Positions 1 to 5,380 of a DNA stretch of 10,410 bases are shown here, piece by piece. Made by a program: the position numbers and the translations under genes. The stretch is taken from assembly GCA_900549755.1 (NCBI GenBank), contig URPQ01000064.1, positions 1 to 10,410 of the forward strand, given 5' to 3'. Source of the stretch: an uncultured Oscillospiraceae bacterium (GTDB taxonomy: Bacteria > Bacillota > Clostridia > Oscillospirales > Acutalibacteraceae). The first letter of the stretch is position 1; every line of letters starts with the position of its first letter. Under the pieces are notes generated by a model. That model was given only the letters and a program-made list of their open reading frames with translations, did not search any database and was not told where the DNA came from.

Positions 1-1
1 G

Positions 2-358
2 CTGACAGTTTTTCTGACGACGCACTACATGGAGGAAGCGGCGGACGCCGACTATGTTGTTATTCTTGATAAGGGGCAAATAGCCGCCGAGGGTACTCCG
101 CTGCAGCTTAAAAATAAATATACGGGCGATTTTATAACCCTGTACGGAGAAACAGAGGAAACGGTAAAACGCCTTAACGCACCGTATGAGGCTATACGCG
201 ATGCATTTCGCATATCGGTGCCGAATACCGCGGCGGCAACAGAGCTGATTATTAAATATCCCGAAATATTCCGCGATTATGAGATAACCAAGGGTAAAAT
301 GGATGATGTTTTTCTTGCTGTGACCGGCAAAAGACTAACAGGGGGTGAGCGGAAATGA
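2..358 (+). CDS. ABC transporter ATP-binding protein, C-terminal part (5' end outside window)
   Basis: This is the end of a cytoplasmic ATPase subunit that would power the membrane permease encoded next. The reading frame is open from the window edge, so an internal ATG at 29 is not the true start. The first visible residues, LTVFLTTHYMEEA, match the switch/H-loop region of ABC ATPases, with the catalytic histidine in TTH. They are followed by the usual 'ADYVVILDKGQIAAEGTP' segment. The Walker A, signature and Walker B motifs lie upstream of the window. After the core comes a tail of about 85 residues with alternating strands and helices, as in drug or antibiotic-type ABC-2 exporter ATPases. 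The stop codon overlaps the permease start (ATGA, 355-358), which indicates translational coupling. The substrate cannot be told from the sequence. Confidence 0.9.
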   Translation: MTVFLTTHYMEEAADADYVVILDKGQIAAEGTPLQLKNKYTGDFITLYGETEETVKRLNAPYEAIRDAFRISVPNTAAATELIIKYPEIFRDYEITKGKMDDVFLAVTGKRLTGGERK

Positions 359-1260
359 CAGGACTTTGGGCACTTGTGAAGCGTAACACAAAGCTGTATT
401 TTAAGGATAAGGGAATGTTTATATCCTCCCTTATTACCCCCATAATACTGCTTGTTTTATATTCAACATTTTTGAAAAAGGTGTATGACGATTCTTTCCG
501 CTCGGCACTGAAAGCGGCGGGGGCGTCCATATCGGACGCGGTGCTGAACGGCTGCGTGGGCGGTCAGCTTATTTCATCGCTTTTGGCGGTAAGCTGCGTT
601 ACGGTGGCGTTTTGCTCCAATCTTTTAATGATAAAGGATAAAACCGGCGGTGCCCGACATGACCTGACTGTTTCGCCCGTTCATTTCGGCACATTGGGAC
701 TCAGCTATTACATATCAACGCTTATTTCAACCCTTATTATAAGCTTTGCGGCGCTGGGTGCCGGTTTTATATACCTTTCGGCGGTAGGCTGGTATTTATC
801 GGCGGCGGATATTGCGCTTATGATACTGGATGTTTTTCTGCTTACAATGTTCGGCACGGTGCTTTCCTCCTGCATAAATTTCTTTTTATCAACCGATGGT
901 CAGGCATCGGCGGTAGGCACAATAGTGAGCGCCGGCTACGGCTTTATATGCGGGGCATATATGCCTATTTCCAATTTCGGCAGCGGGCTGCAAAATGTGC
1001 TTTCCTTCCTGCCGGGAACCTACGGCACAAGTCTTTTGAGAAACCACGCAATGCGCGGCGTATTTGCCGAAATGAAAACACAGGGCTTTCCGGCTGAGGT
1101 GGTGGAGGCTATACGCGGCAGTGTAGACTGTAACCTTGAATTTTTCGGCACAAAGGTAACTGTAGGCGCAATGTACGCAATTCTTGGCGGCAGCATAGTG
1201 CTGCTTATATGCATATATACTGCAATGAACATAATATTCAGCAAAGTAAAAAGGGGCTGA
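355..1260 (+). CDS. ABC-2 type transporter permease
   Basis: This is an integral membrane subunit of 301 residues, the partner of the ATPase just upstream. Hydrophobic segments fit six membrane helices at about residues 22-40, 68-92, 113-142, 150-176, 185-205 and 271-295. A basic, amphipathic N-terminus (VKRNTKLYFKDKG) precedes the first helix, as is typical of ABC-2 permeases. The stretch around 195-225 (GYGFICGAYMPIS, then SFLPGTYG) resembles the conserved region of this family before the last extracytoplasmic loop (about 206-270). The start is the ATG of the ATGA overlap, preceded by the strong ribosome binding site GGGGGTGAG at 341-349. The family exports drugs, peptides, lipids or polysaccharides. 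The substrate here is unknown, and no antibiotic biosynthesis genes are visible nearby. Confidence 0.9.
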   Translation: MTGLWALVKRNTKLYFKDKGMFISSLITPIILLVLYSTFLKKVYDDSFRSALKAAGASISDAVLNGCVGGQLISSLLAVSCVTVAFCSNLLMIKDKTGGARHDLTVSPVHFGTLGLSYYISTLISTLIISFAALGAGFIYLSAVGWYLSAADIALMILDVFLLTMFGTVLSSCINFFLSTDGQASAVGTIVSAGYGFICGAYMPISNFGSGLQNVLSFLPGTYGTSLLRNHAMRGVFAEMKTQGFPAEVVEAIRGSVDCNLEFFGTKVTVGAMYAILGGSIVLLICIYTAMNIIFSKVKRG

Positions 1261-1270
1261 GAAGGCAGTA

Positions 1271-1299
1271 TTGACATTTTAAGGAAATTACTGTAATGT
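1271..1299 (+). promoter_or_regulatory. Possible SigA promoter for the small secreted protein
   Basis: A perfect -35 hexamer TTGACA lies at 1271-1276, in the 64-base gap after the permease gene. With a 17-base spacer the -10 position (1294-1299) reads TAATGT, which keeps only the first two and the last base of the consensus. An alternative TGTAAT at 1292-1297 would give a 15-base spacer. The call rests mainly on the -35 box and on the location ahead of a gene unrelated to the transporter. I see no terminator between the permease and this site, so read-through from upstream is also possible. Confidence 0.4.
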
Positions 1300-1324
1300 A
1301 ATACCGAAAGGGTAAGGCGAATTT

Positions 1325-1690
1325 ATGAAAAAGCTTTTATCAGTAGTTATTGCGGCTCTTGTAGTGTTTGCGGCTTTACCGTTTGCTGCCGCGGCGGATG
1401 AGGCGGAGCTTGTGCCTGTAAGCATTTCGGCTGTTCAGGGTAAACCTCTGCTTGAAGGGGTAGAGGGGCATATTGAAAACCTGGGTGAAGAAAACGAGTG
1501 CTTTGTGTATGATTTGTATTTAGCCGAGCCGATAATATTTGAAAACGTCGAAACTAAAGAATACGAATACGGCAATGAGTTTGAATGGTACGACCCGTCC
1601 TTCGCTGAGCCTACCGTAACACTTGAGCTTGCCGACGGCATGGTTGAAGAATATACATATGACAATTTTTATCGGATTTATGAAAAATAG
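1325..1690 (+). CDS. Small acidic secreted protein of unknown function
   Basis: I do not recognise this 121-residue protein. It begins with a clear Sec signal peptide: MKK, a hydrophobic core at about residues 4-21, and an Ala-rich end (A22-A23-A24), with likely cleavage before D25. No lipobox cysteine is present, so a lipoprotein is unlikely. The mature part of about 97 residues is very acidic, with roughly 26 Asp/Glu against four Lys/Arg. It holds a single cysteine (C59) and is rich in Tyr, Phe and Glu, with alternating patterns that suggest beta strands (for example residues 60-80 and 97-120). There is no anchor or cell-wall sorting signal, so it is probably released or held in the envelope by interaction. 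A modest ribosome binding site, AAGG at 1314-1317, stands seven bases before the ATG. A weak promoter candidate lies upstream. A shadow reading on the opposite strand (1435-1665) is not credible as a gene. Confidence 0.75.
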   Translation: MKKLLSVVIAALVVFAALPFAAAADEAELVPVSISAVQGKPLLEGVEGHIENLGEENECFVYDLYLAEPIIFENVETKEYEYGNEFEWYDPSFAEPTVTLELADGMVEEYTYDNFYRIYEK

Positions 1691-1702
1691 ACGGTATGGA
1701 CG

Positions 1703-1739
1703 CTTTGAAATGGAACAAGATATTCAGGGATATTCAAAG
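1703..1739. repeat. Small repeat cluster upstream of the ylxM promoter
   Basis: Within the intergenic stretch 1691-1771 there is an inverted pair, CTTTGAA (1703-1709) and TTCAAAG (1733-1739). Inside and overlapping it is a tandem pair of GATATTCA at 1719-1726 and 1729-1736, with a period of exactly 10 bases, about one helical turn. The two arms of the inverted pair are 23 bases apart and no T-run follows, so this does not look like a terminator. It could be a binding site for a regulator, but short repeats like these also occur by chance. Confidence 0.35.
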
Positions 1740-1771
1740 AAAAGAAAATTGGCCGCTGTAAAGAAAAATAC

Positions 1772-1800
1772 TTGACATACAAGTAAATATATGCTATAAT
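1772..1800 (+). promoter_or_regulatory. Consensus SigA promoter of the ylxM-ffh operon
   Basis: The -35 box TTGACA (1772-1777) and the -10 box TATAAT (1795-1800) both match the consensus exactly, with the ideal 17-base spacer. The extended -10 dinucleotide TG is also present at 1792-1793, one base before the -10 box. The expected start of transcription is about 1806-1809, giving a leader of roughly 34 bases to the ylxM ATG. A promoter this strong suits genes for protein targeting and ribosome assembly. It probably drives ylxM, ffh and the genes downstream. Confidence 0.92.
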
Positions 1801-1833
1801 CTCACCTGTAAAGCTCTGAACTTTACAGGTGAG
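1801..1833. promoter_or_regulatory. Perfect 13-bp inverted repeat over the ylxM transcription start and ribosome binding site
   Basis: CTCACCTGTAAAG at 1801-1813 is the exact reverse complement of CTTTACAGGTGAG at 1821-1833, with a 7-base centre (CTCTGAA). The repeat begins at the base after the -10 box, spans the predicted +1, and ends within the ribosome binding site AGGTGAGG (1827-1834). This is a classic place for a repressor operator. If transcription starts near 1808, the outer part of the left arm would not be transcribed. The RNA could then form only the inner six pairs (1808-1813 with 1821-1826), which would leave the ribosome binding site free. That favours a DNA-level operator over an RNA switch, but this is inference. 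An extra copy of the half-site core, CTGTAAAG, occurs at 1756-1763 just upstream of the -35 box. Confidence 0.6.
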
Positions 1834-1841
1834 GTGCTTTT

Positions 1842-2150
1842 ATGGAGAAAAATTTGCATATTTCCGCTTTGCTGGATGTTTACGGCGCTTTTTTGGGTGA
1901 AAAGCAGAGAAAGTTGACTGCTTATTATTATAACGACGATTTGTCGCTTTCCGAAATTGCCGAAAACGAGGGCATAACCCGCCAGGGCGTAAACGACCAG
2001 ATAAAGCGTGCGGTTAAAAGCCTTAACGCGTTTGAAGAGGAATGTCGCTACTGCGAGCGCTTTGAAGAGCTGCGCGCCGTACTTTCCGATTTAAAAGCGG
2101 GGGATAAAAAGGCGGCTGAAAAGGCTGCCGAAATTATAGAAAAGCTTTAG
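1842..2150 (+). CDS. ylxM: YlxM family DNA-binding protein, SRP-associated
   Basis: This 102-residue protein belongs to the YlxM/UPF0122 family, found in Gram-positive bacteria next to ffh. Family members have a sigma-70 region 4-like helix-turn-helix. Work on streptococcal YlxM indicates that it binds SRP components and modulates SRP GTPase activity. Here the N-terminal part carries the family pattern 'LLDVYGAFL' and 'KQRKLTAYYYNDD'. The helix-turn-helix follows at about residues 34-57 (LSLSEIAENEGITRQGVNDQ), and then a charged helical tail (about 60-102). The ATG has a good ribosome binding site, AGGTGAGG at 1827-1834. The stop codon sits inside the ribosome binding site of ffh, 12 bases before the ffh start, so the two are surely co-transcribed. 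Because it is a helix-turn-helix protein with a palindrome on its own promoter, autoregulation is possible but unproven. Confidence 0.95.
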   Translation: MEKNLHISALLDVYGAFLGEKQRKLTAYYYNDDLSLSEIAENEGITRQGVNDQIKRAVKSLNAFEEECRYCERFEELRAVLSDLKAGDKKAAEKAAEIIEKL

Positions 2151-2162
2151 GAGTGTGTGTAA

Positions 2163-3512
2163 ATGGCGTTTGATAATTTATCCGATAAGCTGTCAGGCGT
2201 GTTCAAGCGCCTGCGTTCTAAGGGAAAATTAAGCGAGGCGGACGTTAAAACCGCAATGCGCGAGGTGCGTTTAGCACTTTTGGAGGCGGACGTTAACTAT
2301 AAGGTTGCAAAGGACTTTACCAACGCCGTTACCGAAAAGTGCATAGGCGAAAACGTTATGGAAAGCCTTACCGCCCCGCAAACGGTGGTGAAAATAGTTA
2401 AGGAAGAGCTTACCGCTTTAATGGGCAGCGAGCAGGCAAGGCTTAAAATATCAAATAAAATTCCCACCGTTATTATGATGTGCGGTCTTCAGGGCTCGGG
2501 TAAAACCACCCACTCGGCAAAGCTTGCAAAGTATTTAAAATCGCAGGGGCACAGACCGCTGCTTGTAGCCTGCGATATTTACCGCCCTGCGGCTATTGAG
2601 CAGTTAAAGGTGGTAGGCAAGGCGGTTGATACCCCGGTTTTTGAAATGGGGACAGAAAAGCCCGAAAAAACCGCGGTAAAGGCGGTAGCCCACGCGCGGG
2701 ATTACGGCTATGATTTCGTAATACTCGATACGGCGGGCAGACTGCACATAGACGATGAGCTTATGGCTGAGCTTAAGCGCATAACCGAGGCGGTTGAGGT
2801 AAACGACATACTGCTTGTTATAGACTCAATGGTAGGTCAGGACGCAGTAAACATTGCCAAGGCGTTTAACGATATTCTTGAAATTGACGGCGTTATTTTA
2901 ACCAAGCTTGACGGTGATACGCGCGGCGGTGCGGCGCTCTCTGTAAGGGCGGTTACGGGCAAGCCGATAATGTTTGTGGGCGTGGGCGAAAAGCTGGATG
3001 AGCTTGATGAGTTCCACCCCGACAGAATGGCGTCACGAATACTGGGAATGGGCGACGTTCTCTCGCTTATAGAGCGGGTAGAAAGCGAAATGGACCAGAA
3101 AAAAGCGGAAGAGGCAGCAAGAAAGCTCGAAGAAAACCGCTTTGATATGAACGACCTTTTGGAGCAGTTCCGCCAGATAAAGAAAATGGGCTCTTTAAAG
3201 AGTATACTTTCAATGCTGCCGGGTATGGATAAGCAACTGCGGGATGTTGATATTGACGACCGCCAGTTACTCCGCATTGAGGCAATTATAAAATCAATGA
3301 CCAAAAAGGAGCGCGAAAAGCCCGATATAATAAATGCCTCGCGCCGCAGGCGAATAGCCGCAGGCTCGGGTATGCGGGTAGAGGACGTAAACAAGCTTTT
3401 GCGCCAGTACGAGCAGATGAAAAAGATGTTCAAGCAGATGAACACAAAGGGCGGTAAGCGCCGAATGATGCATAACCTGAGAACATCGGGCAAAAACGGA
3501 ATGGGTTTTTAA
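2163..3512 (+). CDS. ffh: Signal recognition particle protein Ffh (SRP54 GTPase)
   Basis: Ffh binds 4.5S/6S SRP RNA, recognises hydrophobic signal sequences on nascent chains, and delivers ribosomes to the receptor FtsY at the membrane through GTP-dependent docking. The 449-residue length is normal. The N domain is at about residues 1-90 and the G domain at about 100-295. Its motifs are GLQGSGKTT (108-116, P-loop), DIYRPAA (138-144), DTAGR (189-193), TKLDGD (247-252) and GVGE (273-276). The methionine-rich M domain spans about 325-449. It includes the signal-binding segment MGSLKSILSMLPGM (342-355) and the RNA-binding helix-turn-helix SRRRRIAAGSG (393-403). The ribosome binding site AGGAG (2149-2153) overlaps the ylxM stop. 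ftsY, often close to ffh, is not in this window. Confidence 0.98.
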   Translation: MAFDNLSDKLSGVFKRLRSKGKLSEADVKTAMREVRLALLEADVNYKVAKDFTNAVTEKCIGENVMESLTAPQTVVKIVKEELTALMGSEQARLKISNKIPTVIMMCGLQGSGKTTHSAKLAKYLKSQGHRPLLVACDIYRPAAIEQLKVVGKAVDTPVFEMGTEKPEKTAVKAVAHARDYGYDFVILDTAGRLHIDDELMAELKRITEAVEVNDILLVIDSMVGQDAVNIAKAFNDILEIDGVILTKLDGDTRGGAALSVRAVTGKPIMFVGVGEKLDELDEFHPDRMASRILGMGDVLSLIERVESEMDQKKAEEAARKLEENRFDMNDLLEQFRQIKKMGSLKSILSMLPGMDKQLRDVDIDDRQLLRIEAIIKSMTKKEREKPDIINASRRRRIAAGSGMRVEDVNKLLRQYEQMKKMFKQMNTKGGKRRMMHNLRTSGKNGMGF

Positions 3513-3553
3513 AATGTGTGTTACGCCCGACAGGGTGAAAATGCACATATTTT
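3511..3553 (+). other. Imperfect hairpin between ffh and rpsP
   Basis: The RNA could form an outer stem of ten pairs between AAAATGTGTG (3511-3520) and CACATATTTT (3544-3553), with one G-U pair. An inner stem CGCCC/GGGTG with a GACA loop adds five pairs, separated from the outer stem by an asymmetric internal loop. The structure starts within the ffh stop codon. It ends about 20 bases before the rpsP ribosome binding site (GGAGGTG, 3575-3581). No clean T-run follows, so it is not a standard terminator. It may be an RNA processing or stability element, or chance structure in AT-rich sequence. Confidence 0.35.
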
Positions 3554-3588
3554 AAACATAGATAATATGAATACGGAGGTGTAATACC

Positions 3589-3831
3589 ATGGCAGTAAAA
3601 ATCAGACTTCGCCGCATGGGCGCAAAAAGGGCTCCCTTTTACCGCGTTGTTGTGGCTGATTCCAGATATCCGCGCGACGGTCGCTTTATCGAAGAGATAG
3701 GCACCTATGATCCCACAAAGGATCCGGCAGCTGTTAATATTGACGCTGAAAAGGCTAAAAAGTGGATATCCAACGGAGCTCAGCCTACCGACACCGTAAA
3801 AGCGCTGCTTAAAAAGAACGGCGTTCTTTAA
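3589..3831 (+). CDS. rpsP: 30S ribosomal protein S16
   Basis: S16 is a small-subunit ribosomal protein that binds the 5' domain of 16S rRNA and is needed for normal 30S assembly. The 80-residue product has the standard length and the family N-terminus, MAVKIRLRRMGAKRAPFYRV. This is followed by VVADSRYPRDGRFIEEIGTYDP and the C-terminal pattern with WISNGAQPTDTV. The strong ribosome binding site GGAGGTG at 3575-3581 stands seven bases before the ATG. The gene lies 76 bases after ffh and 20 bases before khpA, in the usual Bacillota order. The leader contains an imperfect hairpin (3511-3553), and I see no convincing separate promoter. Confidence 0.98.
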   Translation: MAVKIRLRRMGAKRAPFYRVVVADSRYPRDGRFIEEIGTYDPTKDPAAVNIDAEKAKKWISNGAQPTDTVKALLKKNGVL

Positions 3832-3851
3832 TATTCTTGTGAGGTAAAACA

Positions 3852-4085
3852 ATGAAAGAGCTTCTTATTTGCATTGCCTCGGGGCTTGTAGAAAATCCCG
3901 ACGAGGTAAACGTTACTGTTGATGAGCCGAATGAAGAGGGCGTTACCGTTTATCATCTTCACGTTGCTGAAAATGATATGGGTCGCGTTATCGGCAAGCA
4001 GGGCAGAATTGCCAAGGCTATACGTGTTGTAATGCGCGCCGCCGCCAACAGGGAAAACGGCAGAATATCGGTTGAAATAGACTGA
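3852..4085 (+). CDS. khpA: KH-domain RNA-binding protein KhpA (YlqC family)
   Basis: This 77-residue protein is a single KH domain of the KhpA/YlqC family. In streptococci KhpA pairs with KhpB (Jag/EloR), and the pair affects cell elongation and binds many RNAs. The RNA-binding loop of the KH fold is visible as GRVIGKQGRIAKAIR (residues 44-58), with the GxxG motif GKQG at 48-51. The C-terminal ENGRISVEID ends the domain as in relatives. The ribosome binding site is GAGGT at 3841-3845. Its place between rpsP and rimM is the usual one. A terminator-like hairpin follows six bases after its stop codon, so this gene may mark the end of a portion of the transcripts. Confidence 0.95.
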   Translation: MKELLICIASGLVENPDEVNVTVDEPNEEGVTVYHLHVAENDMGRVIGKQGRIAKAIRVVMRAAANRENGRISVEID

Positions 4086-4090
4086 TTATC

Positions 4091-4128
4091 AAGGGGTCGG
4101 ACAGCGCTTGTCCGGCTCTTTTTCTTTC
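4091..4128 (+). terminator. Intrinsic terminator or attenuator between khpA and rimM
   Basis: The arms AAGGGGTCGGACA (4091-4103) and TGTCCGGCTCTTT (4109-4121) can pair over 13 positions, with three G-U pairs, around a five-base loop GCGCT. The core GTCGGACA/TGTCCGGC is G+C-rich. The downstream arm merges into a T-rich tail (4119-4127: seven T's and one C before the last T's, with a C at 4124). This has the shape of a rho-independent terminator. It lies in the 52-base gap between two genes of one operon and ends just before the rimM ribosome binding site (GGAGG, 4129-4133). Partial termination or attenuation is therefore more likely than a full stop. No promoter is evident between it and rimM. 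Confidence 0.65.
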
Positions 4129-4137
4129 GGAGGATTT

Positions 4138-4653
4138 ATGATTAAAAAATATCTTGAAACGGGTAAAATTGTAGGTACACACGGCGTCAGAGGTATGGTA
4201 AGAATACAACCGTGGGCTGATTCGGGCGAATTTCTGACGCGCTTTAAAAAACTGTATCTTGATGAAAACGGTGAAAACAGCGTGACCGTTTTAAAGGCGC
4301 AGCCGCACGGCGGCGTTGTAATTGCAAGCTTTAAAAATACCGAAACTATCGAGCAGGCGGAGAAATTGCGCGGGAAAACGGTCTATATCGACCGTGAGGA
4401 CGCTTGTCTTCCGAAGGGCAGATATTTCGTTGAAGATATAATAGGCTGCACCGCGTATGACGCGGACAGCGAAAAAGAATACGGCACGGTGACGGACGTT
4501 TCGGTTACCGGCGCTAATGACGTATGGCATATAACCAAAAACAACAAGGAATACCTTATTCCCGCAATAGACGAGGTTATAGTATCAGCCGAGCCTGAAA
4601 ACTGGCGGGTAATAATTCGCCCGATGAAAGGAATTTTTGACGATGAGGATTGA
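4138..4653 (+). CDS. rimM: 16S rRNA processing / ribosome maturation protein RimM
   Basis: RimM helps assemble the head of the 30S subunit, binding S19 and aiding maturation of the 16S 3' domain. The product has 171 residues from the ATG at 4138, which is normal. The first domain carries GTHGVRG (13-19) and EFLTRF (31-36). The C-terminal PRC-barrel (about 96-168) carries YFVEDIIG, the DVWHI motif near 128-132, and YLIPAIDEVI (139-148). I chose ATG 4138 because GGAGG at 4129-4133 stands just before it. A longer frame opening with TTG at 4108 would start inside the loop of the terminator hairpin and has no ribosome binding site. The end overlaps trmD by 11 bases, indicating coupling. Confidence 0.96.
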   Translation: MIKKYLETGKIVGTHGVRGMVRIQPWADSGEFLTRFKKLYLDENGENSVTVLKAQPHGGVVIASFKNTETIEQAEKLRGKTVYIDREDACLPKGRYFVEDIIGCTAYDADSEKEYGTVTDVSVTGANDVWHITKNNKEYLIPAIDEVIVSAEPENWRVIIRPMKGIFDDED

Positions 4654-5380
4654 TATTCTTACCCTTTTCCCAGAAATGTGCGAAACGGTTATGAGCGAAA
4701 GCATAATAGGCAGGGCGCGCAGAGCCGAAAAGGTTGAAATAGTTTGCACGAATATACGTGATTTTGCGGGGAATAAGCACAATAAGGTGGACGATATGCC
4801 CTACGGCGGCGGAATGGGAATGATAATGGCGGCAGACCCCATTTACAATTGCTACAAAAGCCTTGTTTCCGAAACCGAAGAAAAGCCGCGCGTTATATAT
4901 ATGTCGCCAAAGGGCGAAAAATTCACCCAGGAAAAGGCAAGGGAATTATCCCGTCTTGACCGCGTAATGCTGATTTGCGGGCATTACGAGGGGGTTGACG
5001 AGCGCGTTATTGAAGAAATAGTGGATGAGGAAATTTCCATAGGCGATTATGTTTTAACAGGCGGCGAGCTGCCCGCGCTCACGGTGGCGGACGCAGTGTG
5101 CAGAATGTTACCAGGCGTTTTATCGGATGATATTTGCTTTGAAGAGGAAAGCCACTTTTCGGGGCTGCTTGAATACCCGCAGTATACCCGCCCCGCCGTG
5201 TGGCACGAAAAAGAAGTGCCCGAGGTGCTGCTTTCGGGCAATCACGCAAAAATCGCCGAGTGGCGCAGAATAAAATCGCTGCTTATAACAAAGGAGCGCC
5301 GCCCCGATATTTATAACCCCACCGCAGAGGATATAAAAATTCTTAAAAAGGCGGGATATAAGGAGGAAACCGAAATATGA
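4643..5380 (+). CDS. trmD: tRNA (guanine37-N1)-methyltransferase TrmD
   Basis: TrmD transfers a methyl group from S-adenosylmethionine to N1 of G37 in tRNAs reading CNN and some other codons, preventing +1 frameshifts. It is an essential SPOUT-class homodimer. From ATG 4643 the product has 245 residues, the usual length, and begins MRIDILTLFPEM as in the family. A TTG two codons upstream (4637) is possible but less likely. Visible motifs are DMPYGGGMGM (51-60), CGHYEGVDER (112-121), the trefoil-knot cofactor loop SIGDYVLTGGELPA (132-145), and GLLEYPQYTRP (174-184). The position of the proposed catalytic aspartate (D169 in the enterobacterial/Haemophilus enzyme) reads Glu here (E169, followed by S170). 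That reading comes from a by-eye alignment. The gene overlaps rimM by 11 bases and the phosphatase gene by 4. Confidence 0.97.
   Translation: MRIDILTLFPEMCETVMSESIIGRARRAEKVEIVCTNIRDFAGNKHNKVDDMPYGGGMGMIMAADPIYNCYKSLVSETEEKPRVIYMSPKGEKFTQEKARELSRLDRVMLICGHYEGVDERVIEEIVDEEISIGDYVLTGGELPALTVADAVCRMLPGVLSDDICFEEESHFSGLLEYPQYTRPAVWHEKEVPEVLLSGNHAKIAEWRRIKSLLITKERRPDIYNPTAEDIKILKKAGYKEETEI

Noticed and set aside
29..31. ATG at 29 as the start of the ABC ATPase gene
   Set aside because: The frame is open to the window edge and the residues before it (LTVFLTTHY) are the conserved H-loop, so the gene begins outside the window.
1703..1739. Inverted pair CTTTGAA/TTCAAAG as a terminator after the secreted-protein gene
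   Set aside because: The stem is only seven pairs with a 23-base loop, and the following sequence is A-rich, not T-rich, on the + strand.
2837..3493. Long minus-strand open frame of 218 codons opposite ffh
   Set aside because: It is fully inside a highly conserved gene, is rich in Ser/Ile/Arg as expected from the complement of its codons, and resembles no known protein. It is a shadow frame.
4108..4137. TTG at 4108 as an upstream start for rimM
   Set aside because: It lies in the loop and downstream arm of the terminator-like hairpin, has no ribosome binding site, and adds residues absent from the family. ATG 4138 follows GGAGG.
4637..4642. TTG at 4637 as the trmD start
   Set aside because: It would add only two residues. 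The ATG at 4643 gives the family N-terminus MRIDILTLFPEM, though the AAAGGA at 4627-4632 does not exclude the TTG.
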